64,000 nt of DNA, taken from the NCBI GenBank assembly GCA_019096155.1, contig JAHCVI010000001.1, positions 14,781,243-14,845,242 of the forward strand, given 5' to 3'. Position 1 is the stretch's first letter. Each line of letters opens with the position of its first letter. The stretch comes from Staphylotrichum longicolle. Taxonomy: Eukaryota; Ascomycota; Sordariomycetes; Sordariales; Chaetomiaceae. A model generated the notes under the pieces. That model was not told where the DNA came from. It searched no databases and worked only from the letters and a program-made list of their open reading frames with translations. Position numbers and translations under genes: made by a program. Below, one piece after another: positions 35,201 to 47,900 of this stretch.

Positions 35201-37779
35201 GCCCTGAGAAGCTGCCAAACCTCGTGCTTCTGCTTGACGGGATACGAGGCGCCGTCGATGTAGCCATCTGCTTCGTTCCGTCGGGCCTTGTCGAATGGCC
35301 GACAGAGAGTCTTCACAAAGATGACCATCTCCGGGCTGTTCTTGGGAAGAATGATGTACCGTTCGACGTCCATATCGTTGGCCCTCACGACCTGGCTGGA
35401 CTCGTGCCCGACTACGGAGAGCGCATCCCAAGCCTGCTTGACCTCGCGGTTCATCCACTCGCGCTGCTGCACCGTCGCGTTTGTGGGGAACTTCTGGAAC
35501 GGGGCCACATAGCGGTCACCCCCGAAGAGTGTGTTGCTCATTCTCTTGATCAGGTTCTGGAAGGCCTTGTTCTCAGCGGGGTTGCTCCTGGGTTCCGCGT
35601 CAAATGCGCCGTATTTGTTGCTGATGTCCCTCTTGTACTTCTTTTTGTTGCCGTCGTGTGCGAGGTAATACGGGTAAGCGGTGGATCGGATGAAGTAGCC
35701 TTGCTGGATGTGATTGTCGAGGTTGATGGAGAACCGAGCGTTGCGCGTGATTCCGAACCAGAGGTAGAGGAAGAAGATGATCTCCCAGCCTGGGGTGTAC
35801 AGTCAGCTGCGTTGAGAGTTGAGAAGCGAATGGATGCCTTACGTGGATGGCCATGACTGCTCGTGTCGGCTTGGATGATGATGTTGCGTGGTCTGAACGC
35901 CCTGATCATCTCGGAGGGTGTGGAAAAGTGAGAGGCGTGATGGCTGAGTTTGACGCTTCGGACACATTTGAAGGGGTTTGCAGCTTGCTGGCACCAAGCA
36001 ACCACTCTCAGCTCGCCTTCCCTGTTGTGGTGTGAGTGATCAGCCATGCGTCTCAGCCGCGAGCATGCACATGTACGTACCAGTTGGCATCGCCGCCAGA
36101 GTACAACGAAAGTTGGCCGGTCGTCCAGATGACCATGGTCACGAGGGAATTCATGTTTGAGAATTCCTCCTCATTGTTCGAATCGGTGTCGACATTGATG
36201 ATGCGAAGTACTGGTCGAGATGCGGCGAAAGGCGAGGCTAAGAACACCATATCCAGCACTTGTTAGGATGTCTACCAACCGGTAACAGGACGGAGGGGGC
36301 GAAGGGGCCGGGGGGGCGGGGGTGGAAGGGGGGAGGATTGGAACCAACCATTGACACTGCGTATTTCGTCCTTCACTCCATGAAGTGTTGGTGTTGCTGA
36401 ACTGGCGGCGAGGGTGGATATGACGGCGCTACTGCTGGATATGCCGCCGCCAGAGAACACGGTGTTGCTGCTTGAGCTGCTGTGGCTGGTCGAACTGCTC
36501 GACAAACCACCACCTCCACCGCTGGATGATGATGACGACGAGGATGACGATGACGAGGATGATGACGATGACGATGATGATGCCACTCTGTCGTCAAGGT
36601 ACTTTTGAATCTCTGGTTCTTGTTCATTTCGCGGCTCTGCATCGTCGCCGTCCACCGAGCCAGCAAAGTTGTTCCTTATGGTGGTTATCTCGGTTGCCAC
36701 ATTGCGACCAGGAGCCAAGTCACCGCAACAGACGTTTCTCGCGGCGCCGAGTCCTCCCGTTGCGCCGGCTACAATGCAGAGCACTGGCCAAGCAGCATAT
36801 GGCGTGGGCGGATTGTCGAGAAGATTCGGGATACCAACCAGGCCGCCATTTTTGTGCCACAGGGCCAAGTGCTGGGGAGTCGGCATTGCCAGGGCCGTGG
36901 CCATGTCCATCTGAGGCGTGGTGTCGCCAATGAAGAGATTGACACCCAGAACCACGTCGACGTGGGTTCGGAGCTTGCATATGTTTTCACCCAGGTGGGT
37001 GTCGTCGTTTCTGTACTTCCAGTGAATGTAGGCATTCGCCCCCAGCCCTTTCGGTAGGTATCGCGCGGCGTCGTCAGTGCTCTCTCTCCAGACTCGGGCT
37101 CTTCCAGGGAACTTGGGGCCCTCCCAATATGGCGCGTAGAAGGTGGTCCTGGCCCTGGTATTACGAGGGCTTCCTAGTGCTCCGGCTTCGTACTTCATCA
37201 AGGGGCAAAGATAGGTGTCTGGGTCGAACAGCCCCCCCTTCGCGGCGGCCTTCACAGTTCTATCAATGAGACTGCGGATTCCTAGAAGGTCTTAGAATCT
37301 AGCGAACTCATACTAGCCCGACAAGCAGAACACTAACCCGTAGCATGGTCTGTATCGGAGTGACGCTGCAGTTAGCGGTCTGATGGACTACCTGGGACCG
37401 TGAGTGACTGAAAACATGGCTCACCGTTATCCCAGTGTGTCACAACCTAGGCGGTTCGACGTGTAAGCATCAGGATAAAAGAAGCACCAGCGGAATCGAC
37501 GGAAGTTCCACGTACAATCGAATCAAGCGGTGGCCAGGGAAGTTGGTTGGGATCTCTCCCGCCCTGCGTCTGATCCCAAAAATACAGCTCAGCAACCTTC
37601 TTTAAGGCTCTCTCAATGGCCCTCGCTCCGGTCTTTCCGATACCCCCATCGATGAGCACGGCGCGGTGAATGAAGGGTTTCACTTCGCTGCGGGTTTCAG
37701 GAGGGTGTTGGATCAGCAGGAAGAGGCCCGAGTCGCCCGTTCCCACGTTGATGTTGAGAACATCGACGCTCAGTCTCAT
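29257..37779 (-). CDS. Giant metallo-beta-lactamase-fold / DUF6603-like protein, 2618 residues
   Basis: Eleven exons: 37779-37516, 37446-37425, 37349-37338, 37281-36349, 36237-36081, 36021-35843, 35789-33628, 33564-33376, 33317-30702, 30636-29877 and 29819-29257. They sum to 7857 nt, exactly 2619 codons with no break. The first 750 residues are a metallo-beta-lactamase (ComEC/Rec2-like) hydrolase fold: DVLNINVGTGDSGLFLL, AVLIDGG, metal motif THWDNDHATG, MVIWTTGQLSLYSGGDANW, KLSHHASHFSTP, then IIIQADTSSHGHPRWE. A poly-Ser loop is inserted. The rest is beta-rich and repetitive. The part from about 33300 to 30700 resembles DUF6603 (CLGFGYNSSIRYPSVHEV followed by FPFI). No signal peptide or membrane helix is visible. 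Function unknown; possibly a metal-dependent hydrolase tethered to a large scaffold. The weakest splice is donor GTTGGT at 36348. Confidence 0.85.
36525..36592 (-). repeat. Trinucleotide repeat coding a poly-serine tract
   Basis: A run of TCA/TCG/TCC codons (gatgatgac-like on the plus strand) encodes about 20 serines followed by five glycines. It lies inside the metallo-beta-lactamase region of the giant gene, between the ITTIRNNFAG and GVKDEIRSVN segments. It looks like a disordered loop that could vary in length. Confidence 0.85.
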
Positions 37780-38581
37780 ATCGTTGGCTCCGCCATTTCC
37801 TCTCAACTCGGCGTCCGTCGCCTCCGCAGCGGGCGGCCACCGGCCTGTATGATGGTTAGACTGGACAGCGACAGATTAGCTCAATCACACCAACGGACCT
37901 GACATGACGGTGGCGCTTTCGAGTGTAGAGCCCCTTGAACCGAGCCGCGATCGACGGCAACTGATTTCCTCTTGTTCACTCAGCCGGTCTGATCATCAAG
38001 AGCGGAAAGAGGTGTAAGTCGGTCAGTCCCCGGCCTGCAGCAGCATCGCCCAGGTTCCGAAGCGGGCTTGGCAACATGCAGAGACCAGAGACCATGAGAA
38101 TGCTCGGTCCTCTGCCTTGTGTTCTAGACTTCGCGGCCACAGAGGCTCCTCTCCTGCCGGCGTTCGGGCAAGCCACCAGTGTGACGTCGGTATCTGGCAT
38201 TCTTTACCTGCAGCTCCGACTGGACGGAACGGCAGAGCATGGCGGGGTCTGAGTACACTCGATTCGGGCAATCCGAGCGCTAGGGGGCGGGCTGAAATGC
38301 ACAGAGAGACGGTCGAGACGGTCTAGCGCGCGCGCTGACAAGCCACCAATATGCCGTCAGCATTTGCATAAAAGTTGTGCAAAAAAAACAACACGGACCT
38401 TGACAGCCACAGCTGACTGTCAACCGCATTTTTTCGAAGCAGCTGTTTCTTTCTCGCGGAGCTTGCTGCCCAGATCCAACTTGTATCCGTCCATTTTCCG
38501 AGTCTCTGCAAGAAACAACAGAGACACCAGCGGAGCAGCACCACCCGCATCGGCATCACCAGGAGAGCATCACGAAGGAAA
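37780..38581. other. Divergent intergenic region
   Basis: Presumed promoters of the giant gene (minus) and of the tetraspan gene (plus). An additional 5' exon of the giant gene cannot be excluded: the frame stays open upstream of its ATG to 37868, with an acceptor-like ATACAG on the way. Confidence 0.45.
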
Positions 38582-39493
38582 ATGGGCCAACCAGCACCCA
38601 CCACACGAGACCGCCCGTCGGCCTCGACGCGCCTTCTCTCCCTCCTCCTCATCGTCCTCCCCCTCGTGTTACTCATCACATCCTTCGTCCTCGCCGCCGT
38701 CTCCTCCTCGCAGCACGACTGGTCCTACCGCGAGCACTTCGACCCGGACGCCGCCGACCTCATCTTTGTCGGCTTCGAGCAGCGCAGCCCCTTCGCCAAC
38801 TGCCTGCTCCCCTCGGCCATCGTCAACGTCACGGCGCCGGACAACACGACGGTCGAGCAGCGCGTCTGGACGCCCGACTGCACCGCGACGCGCGCCACCG
38901 GCGGGCTGTGCGACGCCAATGCGGACCGCTCGTCGCGCACGGATTCGGCCTTCTTCTGCCAGCATCTGAGTCTGTCGGCGCGTCTGCTGTATGCCGGGTG
39001 CGCGCTGGTTGGAGCTGCGCTGCTTGTGGTGCTGGTCCTGACAGCGGCGACGCTGCCGCAGGTTCTCAGGACGGGCGCGGTGCGCGTGGTCTCGTCGCCG
39101 TGGCGGCCGGCCGGGCACTGGCGCGCGCATCCGGTCCAGGGTCGGACGTACGTCGTACCGCCGAACCATGCGCTGAGCTCGTACTTGGCTGTGCTGTTGA
39201 CCCTCCTGGCCGCCCTGGGGGCCGTGGCATTGTTCGTGGGAACGGCCACGGCGGTGGTTGCGTTGAGTGTGTTCCAGTTTCCGAATGGCGACTTCTTCAG
39301 CACGGGGCTGGGGACGGGCGATCCGACGGCTCTTCATCATGCTGGGCCGTGGATGCTGGGACGGTCGGCTGGCCTTTGTGCGGCGGGAGCGGTACTGGCT
39401 GGGGTTGCGAGCTACTTTGTCGGGTTTGTGTGGGAGGGCCCGAGAGTGGGTGTTGTCGAGACTCATGAGGCAGAGACTGTCGGGGAGAAGTAG
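38582..39493 (+). CDS. SUR7/PalI-like tetraspan membrane protein
   Basis: Single exon, 303 residues. Four hydrophobic segments at about 18-40, 132-157, 200-228 and 260-284. A first extracellular loop of 90 residues has N-glycosylation sites (NVT, NTT) and Cys at 74, 100, 110 and 126. The tail is short. This claudin-like layout is that of fungal SUR7/PalI proteins, which mark eisosomes or pH-sensing complexes at the plasma membrane. There is no clear family-specific motif, so the assignment is by architecture. It lies between two of the giant genes; whether it belongs with them is unknown. Confidence 0.75.
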   Translation: MGQPAPTTRDRPSASTRLLSLLLIVLPLVLLITSFVLAAVSSSQHDWSYREHFDPDAADLIFVGFEQRSPFANCLLPSAIVNVTAPDNTTVEQRVWTPDCTATRATGGLCDANADRSSRTDSAFFCQHLSLSARLLYAGCALVGAALLVVLVLTAATLPQVLRTGAVRVVSSPWRPAGHWRAHPVQGRTYVVPPNHALSSYLAVLLTLLAALGAVALFVGTATAVVALSVFQFPNGDFFSTGLGTGDPTALHHAGPWMLGRSAGLCAAGAVLAGVASYFVGFVWEGPRVGVVETHEAETVGEK

Positions 39494-39838
39494 GGAGTGT
39501 GTGGACATTCAACGTGACACCAGAAAAGTACCTAGACTCCTTGTCAGATGTGCCCCTTACCTGTACCATAGCCAATGATAAGCTTCCCCGACCTCAGACC
39601 TCGAACAAAACCTGATCAACCCAGGCCGGACCGGTGACATGTCATGGCAGAACCGCAGCACTGCCTGAGCATCCTTACGGTGTTGGGAACATGCGGTACA
39701 AGTTCTCGTGGAGCCAGGTACCACTATGTGGACAGTCAGGGGCAGTCAGCCGCCTCCTCGCGCAGGTGCCTCACCAGCTCCGCCAGTAAATTGAACCTTC
39801 AGATGACTAGATACCTTTCTCAAAGAAACTCGACTTGA
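39494..39838. other. Convergent intergenic region
   Basis: No gene. Likely 3' ends of the two flanking transcripts. Confidence 0.5.
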
Positions 39839-42800
39839 TCATATCGTGTCCGGTGCCGTAATCGGATGCTTCAACTGCAGATACCCCTCAATCGCCATGT
39901 ACGGTCCCTTCTCAAACCGCGGCTTGTTATCCAACTCAGCAATGCCAAACGGATTCCACTGCGTGCTTTTGCTCGTCTTTTTATCCTTGCCGGTGCCCAC
40001 CGTCGTCTCAACTACAAAAGGCGCCAGCCAGTTCCACTCGGCACTCCTTATCGCCGGGATCGCGATTCCAGGCGGCGTCGTCACCTTCCCCTTGCTCTTT
40101 TCGTCGTCCCCCTTGGCCGCATCGCCGCTAGAAGGTGTCGTCTCGTTGTCTTTGCTCTTTTCGTCCTTGCCCTCGGCCCCATTCCCGCCGACAGGCTTCG
40201 CCTCGTTCTCCTTGCTCTTTCCGTCCCCTCCCTGATTGCCATCCCCGCCGACAGGCTTCGTCTCATTTTCCTTCCTCTTTCCATCCTCACCCTGAGCTCC
40301 GTCCCCGCCGACAGGCGTCGTCTCCTTCTCCTTGCTGATTTCTCCTTCCTTCTGAGCCCCATCCCCACTGACAGGCATCGTCTCCTTCCTCGCCCCATCC
40401 CCGCCCTCAGGCGTCGTCTCCTTCTCCTTGGCCCCATCCCCGCCGATAGGTTTTGTCTCCCCCTCCTTCGTCCCACCACACCCACAGGCTTCTCCTCCTT
40501 CTCCCCACCCTTTTCCTTCCCCTCTCCCTCCCCTTGAACCAGATCCCCAACGCCGTGCTCCTCGAAATCCCCAGGCGGCTCGTTCAGGTCCCGGTCCGCC
40601 CGCAGCACCCTAGCCGCATCGTACTTGATCCCCCGCGCGTCCGTCACGAGCAGCGGGCCCATGTGGAAGAAGGCCGTCATGCGCTGCATCGCCTCCTGCA
40701 GGCTCCACTGCGGCAGCTGCAGGGACGCGATGGGCAGGATGCCCGAGTACAGGTGGACTTTGGAGAAGGGGTCGAACAGCGCGCCGATCATGCGCAGCTG
40801 CTGCCAGTGCGGGCGGGCCAGGGCCTTGACGCGCGTCGTCGTCTTGGGGTCCGGGTCGGCGGGCAGGTCGAGGTCCTGCGCGGAGAGGTGGTAGGGCGAG
40901 ATGCGCGGGTAGTTGGCCGGGGTGATGGCTGTCGTGTTGGTGTCGGCGTCGACGTCGTAGTAGGTCAGGAGCTCGGAGAGGTCGAGCTCGTCGCCCGCGG
41001 CGCGCTTGCCCGCCATCGCCCCGGGCTGCGGGTTGAAGTATCCGACGAGGCCGTCGTACAGGCGGTCCTTGTCGCCGATCTTGACGGGGAATTCGTAGTC
41101 GAGCAGCTTCGGCCGCGCGGGCTGGGGGAACCGGCTGGTGCTGGACTGGGACTTGGCCGGGGGCGTGGCGAGCTCGAGGGAGAAACCAAAGTTGGCGAGG
41201 GCGAGCGGGCGGCCGACCACGGCGCTGAGGAACTGCGAGTACTGGTTTGGGGTGTGCGGTACAGCTGCGAGCGAGGCGTTGATGGTCCGGATGAAGGCGC
41301 GGAGGTACTTTTCGTCCCTGAGACGGGTGATGAGCTTGTCGAGCTGCGGGCACCGAGTGTTGAGATTGCTGCCGTTGGAGGCGCCCGACGGCGGCGCAAA
41401 TGGTTTCCAGGCCGGTGTCTCGGTGGCGCCCGACGGCCCGCCGAGACGGACTTCCCGGTAGAAGGTCCCGTCGGGGAGGAAGACCTGCAACGCGTACTCG
41501 GCGTAGTTCACAACGAGGATACCCCATACCGGATTCTCCCACTCCGTGCAGGGTCGCCAGCCAACCGTCGCGTCGTCGTCCAGGCGGAGGAAGGAGGCGT
41601 TGATTCGCGCGTCCTGGTTGATGGTGTGCGGGAACTGCGCGAACTGGCAGTGGCTGTACGGATCTTGACCGACGGTGTTCGCCTGCGCGCGGTCATCTCC
41701 CGGGAGGCGCTGCGGGTGGAAATACTCGCTCAAGGCAGGGTAGATGGCCGGAATGCGGTTTGCAGGGGCCGGGTTGATGGCGCTGATGGCTTGTCCAAAC
41801 TTGTCAAAGATGTCCAGTCGCGTAAACTTGAACTGTCCATGGGTAACGGGCTTCAGGGGGTCGATGGTATCCGCAAACGATGCGTAATCCGCGTAAGGCG
41901 TCTTGGTGGTTTCAATGCCCATCAGCTTGATCGTCTCCCCATCGAACCCCCCGCGGAGGCCCGCGTTGATGGCTGCCTTGAGGGGCTGCAATGCCTTGCC
42001 CGGTTCTCGGATGGTGGGTTTGATGTGCGTCCCGTTTACGAGGGTGATCAGATGGTCTGTGAAGCCGACCATTGGCGATGACAGGTACGCCATCTGCTCC
42101 ACCTTGGCGAGGAGCTCCTTTTGCTGGGCTTCCGTGCGCAGATCTGGGGGGAGATCAACGGATGCCGTGGCGTTGAACAGACGCTGGATGTTGGTGCTGA
42201 GCAGGAAGCCCGGCTGGGGAAGCACGAGGACTCTGCCTCTAATGACACGCTCGTCTTGAGTCTTGCCGTTGACGTTGTTGGCCAGCCCATACCTGGTGCG
42301 CGGCGGGTTACCGGGTACCTGGTCAATATCTGGTGTGTCAAACTCCCAGAGTTCTTTTTCCAGATGATAGTACCGAACCTCAAACTCGAGGAAGAGTGGG
42401 AAGAACGGCTGTCTTGAGTTCCACTGATCCCTGCTGGCCCCGTCCGGCCCGACACCTTCCTGCGGCTCTGCGTCCTCGGTTACGTGGTCATGGTAGACCG
42501 GGAGCAACTTGGATGGCTGCTCAACCCATTTGTCGGTGGCCGGGTCGTCTTTTGGATGGAGGTTGAAGAACTCGGAGAGAAGATTCGAGGCGGCTCCTTG
42601 AAGATCTTTGGGAAGACGTTTTGGTATTTCCGTCTTGATGAGCGTTCCTAGATCCACCCAGCTTTCGGGAAGCGTCCCCGGCAAAGGTTGTGGTTCGACC
42701 TGGCTGTTCAATCGGACCTTGAGGTTCTTCAGCCAGTCGATAGGCCAGGGATTCTCGACACCAGGGACGAGGATGGTTGGGTCATTCTGTCTGTTGAACG

Positions 42801-44424
42801 GAGCTTGGCTCCCTTTCTCAACCAGATTGACCAGGGGCTTTTTGGCTGTCTCAACTGCGTCCGTGAGCCTGCCAACCTTGTCCTCCAGGGACTTGACTAT
42901 CCCTGCCTGAGCTTGCGTATCCAGCTTTAGGTTATCGATCCCTTTCCGGACGACCAGGCTCGCATCGGCGGAGAAATTCCACCACTTGGCAAAGAGTTCC
43001 CAACGGGCTTGTCTGAGCTCACGGGTCGCTCCATCCAGGGCTGCTTGCAATGCATTCAGCGTGGCGAGGTTTCTGCTCTGCGCGGCTGTCGGGACGAACC
43101 CCTGGTTTGTTTTCTTGGAGGATGCGATCCCTCCAGTGGCCGTGTCGGCTGGCATGACCGAAAAATGCCAGCGGTACCCATTGTCTTGCGAGGGCTTGAA
43201 GTTATTGGCCGTCAACATGTCAAGGGCCTCTTGTTGGCTGTCGATATCGTCTTCTTGCTTGAGCAGCAGCGTTTCAAGATGGAGAATGTCATCCTCGACT
43301 TCGGTCGTCGACCCCTCGTGCGAACGGATGTATGCCAGGACGGCATCGAGAGGGGTTGTGCCGACGGTGACTGGATGCGAGTCCCTGTCGCCGAGCTTCT
43401 TGCCGGCATCGTGGGCCGGCACAGTGATGCCGACGGTGCTTGGTTGGTACTTCACTCCGTACATGGCCCCGTGGCACACAGCTCGGCATTCCGGGAACGT
43501 GTTGAGGTTGACTCCGGTCTTGTACTTGAGCTCCAAGAAACTCTCGCGGAAGACATCTGCGATGGTCTTGTCGGTGCCCGCAAGGTTGTTGAGGTTGTCT
43601 TCTTCAGGTCTCGAGTGCCATCCGAGGACGTAATAGCTGGCCGTTGCCTGTGTCAAGTAGACGGTATTGTCCTTGGCATCCTTGTAGGCGAAATTGTCAA
43701 GTATGCTGAAGACGTTGGAGTTGTGGCTGGTAAAGTCGGCGAACAAGGGATTGGCTGCGCCGGCAACGTCTAGACGAACGAAGCTGGCGTCGTCTCCAGT
43801 CATCGACCTCGCCTCCGTCCACTTTCCGAGGGGCGTCTTGGCCCCGATAAAGATTTCGGCCTGGGAGTCCACGGACCCAGAATTGTCGGCGACGACGAAT
43901 GGAGCACATTCCAGCTCAACGTCGATGTCGAGCCCGAGATCGGTGATGTTCCGCACCCGGTTGCTCTCAACGACCCACGCCTCGATCCACTTGAGCTTTC
44001 CTGCGGACATTGCGTTGCTCGGCTGGAAGCCTGGGTGTAGGCGGCGCACCACCACCCATCGATCAGGGGCTGCTCTGAAGTTGGGTTTCTTGAGCCCAGA
44101 TTTGCCCTCGGCTGTCTGCTCCGCCGCTCCAGAGCGGTACACTCTCGGCAACATCCAGTGCAGGTAGACACCCTGACGCTCTGGACGGAGCTTTCCTGTC
44201 GCCAAATCGGTGAGCCTGGGGTTCGCTGAGGCAGGCGAAGCATTGTGGAGGTCGTGAAACGGGAGCACGTCAGGCTCTATCAACTCGGAGTCGAGCCGGA
44301 GAAAAGTGAAGTTTGGCTGGGCCAGCGGTGCCAGAGTCGCCTCGGGAAAGGTGCCGCATGCTGAGGGGTTCAGGACGTAGGCATCGAGCTTCACGGGCAG
44401 GCACACCACCGGGGTCGTCGCCAT
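39839..44424 (-). CDS. Giant protein of unknown family, about 1528 residues (one base missing near 40480)
   Basis: Single exon from ATG 44424 (MATTPVVCLPVKLDAYVLNP); the frame upstream lacks gene-like composition. 4586 nt, that is 1529 codons less one base. Around 40470-40500 the frame steps by one missing base. In the original frame the end turns into Arg-rich nonsense, whereas the next frame reads an ordered repeat (KETTPVGGDGAQGEDG) and a well-formed C-terminus (EWNWLAPFVVETTVGTG, QWNPFGIAELDNKPRFEKGPY). N-terminal part: YLHWMLPRVYRSG and PDRWVVVRRLHPG, in a beta-rich context. Two coiled coils are coded at about 43330-43200 and 43080-42840. Many Trp/Pro-containing beta segments follow. No signal peptide, membrane helix or enzyme motif. 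Function not known. From memory bacterial giants with similar LHW and DRWLVVR motifs exist near DUF6603 proteins. Confidence 0.8.
40130..40445 (-). repeat. 60-bp in-frame tandem repeat
   Basis: Units start near 40130, 40190, 40250 and 40310 (each 60 bp), then shorter 36- and 39-bp units from 40370 and 40405. Each begins with GACAGGC(T/G)TCGTCTC-like sequence on the plus strand and encodes a 20-residue hydrophilic unit such as ETKPVGGDGNQGGDGKSKEN. It forms a flexible linker between the body of the giant protein and its last 75 residues. Confidence 0.9.
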
Positions 44425-44989
44425 GATTAAGACGGAAAAGCTGATTGATGTTGAAACAAGCAAAATGCTATTGAATTGGGCGGATTTCTTTCTGCACGGA
44501 TCTGTGAGCCGTCTTGTGTTGGGCTCCTGGTGCGTTATTCCGCACTCACTCGAACCAGATCGAGACAATCCGCCATTGGGGAGATCGCTGGCGGTGTTGT
44601 TGTGGTGTTTCCCGGCCCTTGAGGAGCCAGATCCCTCATCGTCTTGAAAGTTATGCACGAATTGTGCAAGTTGAGTGGCGTTCCCAGGGGCGTTGCTAGC
44701 TTAGGGCTGAAACGGTAACCGGTTCAGCCGCATGCCCGAAAGCAATAAGACCAGTCTGGACCGCGGGGTTGCACTAACGTTAGTGATTGCAGGCAGGCAA
44801 TGACGATGTAACTTGGTCGGTTACGATGCTGCTGTCGGCGTTGAGGGGTGAGACTGACGGCCGGGGGAACACTGGGCTGTCGTGCTTGTCAACTGGGTTC
44901 ATCAGAGGATCTTTGCGTGTCTCCAGTGCCGGCGGACATTCACCATCTGCCAAGCATCACCACAAACCCCCCAAGTGCTGGTTAGCATC
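44425..44989. promoter_or_regulatory. Bidirectional promoter of the two unnamed giant genes
   Basis: The two giant genes start 565 bases apart and diverge, so this interval must drive both and suggests joint control. A short inverted repeat ACTAACGTTAGT lies near 44773-44784. No known factor site is assigned. Confidence 0.55.
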
Positions 44990-47900
44990 ATGGATACCGG
45001 TGTCGGCCTCTTTGAAGGGGCGCCCTCCTCCAGGCTTCGGGTGTTGAAGCACTTGAGGAACCAGAAGGCGGCACTGCTCAAGTCTGCCTCGGTTGCACGC
45101 TTCGGCTTTGCAGCTACTGCTGCCGAGGAAGATGTGGATGAAGACCCGAATAAACCAACACCGTTGCCTCCCAATTCGATGCAGTTGTACTCGTACTATG
45201 GTATGCTATAGAGTCTAAAAAACCCTTCCGACTCTCACTAACACGCCCCAGCACCATCCATGCAAGGCGGTGTATACGAGATCGAGGTCAAACACACAGT
45301 TGCGCATCCCACCGACGCAACCCAGAAATTGGCTCTCACATCGACACAAAAGTTCAATGTCAACGCGCCCCGGTTCACTCTCCCCCCTGGGGTCGTGCAT
45401 TCCACATACCCGCCTCAGGGACTTGGAGACCACAACAACGTTCTGCCACATATCGTCTTCAACGACCCTCACCTGCCATGGGAGCAGGAAGGCTCGCCCA
45501 AGCAAGACAAGATCGATGGCGAAGAAGAAAACAAAGAGGGCGGAAAGAAGGCTAAGAACAAGATCCCCTGGATTGCTCTCCTGACATTCACCGAAAACGA
45601 ACTCAAGCTTGATCCGGAAATGCTCAAGAAGAGAAGCGACGACGGATTGTTTCCGGACGTGGTGCGGATTGCCCCCAAGACGGTCTTGCCTCCCACTGTT
45701 GATCCCGTGTCCGGAAAGACGATCGATCAGCAGATGCAAGACCGGGAGCAGAACAAAGCCACCTTCGTCACGCAGCTCACGATGGGAGAGTACCTGGAGA
45801 TGGGTGGCGACGATGGAACCAAGAAGCCACCCACTGCGACTGTTGTCACGCCCATCAAAGATGACCAAGACGGTGAGAAGATCGACAGGAACACGCAAGT
45901 GGATGTCGTGTTTCTCACGGCCAAGTACGTGAGGGATCTCTTCGCAAGCTACGATGAACAGGGCACTCGCAAGCCCGAAGTCAACAGTCCGGACCTGTCT
46001 CCATTCGCCTATCTGTCACACGTCCGCAACGTCAACACAAGGAACATTGCCAACGCCGGGCTTGATGACGAGGGACTGTACTCAGTCATCCATGCTCATA
46101 GGTCGGGCCCTCTGAACTTGACATCCCCGAAACCCATCATCGTCCACCTCGTCAGTCTCGAGGGCGTTGAGGAGAACCTGAAGTTCCCGCTGGACGACGA
46201 CACGCGAGTTGCCTTTGTGTCGCTCTACAGCTGGACATATCTATGTCTTCCACCGGACGAGGTCAATTTTGTCGACTCGATGCGGCACATCGGTTTCTCC
46301 ATCAAGGACGACAAGTGCTGGCTTCGCACACCTGACGAGGTCATTGATCGCGTCGGCGCGTCAACCAGAGTCAACGGCCCGCCTACAAAGGTGACGGAAA
46401 GACTCGTCAAGCGGATGAAGGACGGCTATTGCCTTCAGCGTTACAGACTCCATACCGGCGAGGAGACGATGGCGTTCTACCGGGGGCCACTGACCCCCTG
46501 TTATATGCCACCCATCAAGAAAGACTGGTGGCCCTACCAATCCAACTTCTCCACCGACTACCAGATTCTGGACCCGAACCTGGGCATCATGGACATCACG
46601 TACTCGGCAGCTTGGCAGCTGGGTCGAACACTGGGCATTGCCAACCAAGCATTCACGGCCGCGTTAGTGAGACTGCGAACAACAGTTCAGACGACGGGTC
46701 GGAGAGAAGCTTTCAAGAAGGTGACTCCGCAGAGTATCAACACCAAGGCCGAAACTCTCAAGTCCATCAGCGGCTCCATCACTGCCATTGCTGGATTCAG
46801 TGCCACGGCCGCTGGAGAGCAGACACACCCGCCGGAGGCGAGGCACAGCACTGTCAATCCCTTGCAGCCATTGACCTTCCAGAAGCCTGGTGGGGAATTC
46901 GTGTCATCCAAAGGGGCCATCGGATCGTTTGTCAGAAAAAACATTGCCGCTGCTACTGTTGGTGCTGGCAGTGCACATGCTGAACCGCAAGGGTTCGCTC
47001 CCATGAGCTTGGCCGCAGACCCGGCGCCACAGCCGGATGACGAGCTCTTCATCCCCTTCAACGAGATCAACGTCCCAAAGAGCGCAGACTGGCAGCTCGT
47101 CCAGAGCTGGATCTTGGATAACATGTTCCTCAAGAACATTCCAGCGCACTACCTTCTCCCGGATCCGTCCTATCTGCCCCCTGAGTCAATCAGGTTTTTT
47201 TACATTGACGACAACTGGATGGACGCATTTGTTGACGGCGCTCTGAGCATCGGTAACCATCTCGACAGAGCCGACGACGTGGTTCGCCAAGCGCTCAAGA
47301 GGAACCTGAATCGCTACTTCGAAACGAACTATGTCGACCAGGCGGGCTCGGAGCTCAACTACCATCCCCAGATTCCATGTTTCGGTTTTTTCCTGCGGAG
47401 TGCAGTCGTCAAAGCCTTTCCCGACCTCCAGATCCATGCACCCTGGGCGAAAGGTGACAATGTCTCGGGCAAGAGGGAGCCGACGCTGCGTTTTGAGACA
47501 ATCGACAAGGACATACTCTTGTGTCTTTTCGACAGGATGCCCGGGACGGCCCATTGGGATCCAGCCGAGCAGATCACGCTGTCTCAGCCGCCTCATCAGC
47601 AATGTTTCAGCATCGGGACGGACTTGGATGCCGACTTTCTTGAGGTGCAATTCCCGGCCGTATACACCACCAACGAGAACCCGCCCAATGACGAACGATT
47701 TGATCCTCTGCGCATCGTTAAGTGGATCAGGGGCTCCGATAAAGGGCCAGTGGAGGCACCCAACAAAGGGGAGAAGGATGGCGAGCTGCCGCCTGATCTG
47801 AAGGGGGTTCTGCCAAAGGCTGTCTTTGACTGGGACTCGCGCATGCTTCTGTTCCCTGCCTTCTCGACGGCGTCTTACCAGGTTGTAACCCACGACATGA

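Noticed and set aside
40453..42081. 542-codon plus-strand open frame
   Set aside because: Antisense shadow of the 1.5k-residue giant gene; composition is Arg/Val/Gly-rich and without any domain.
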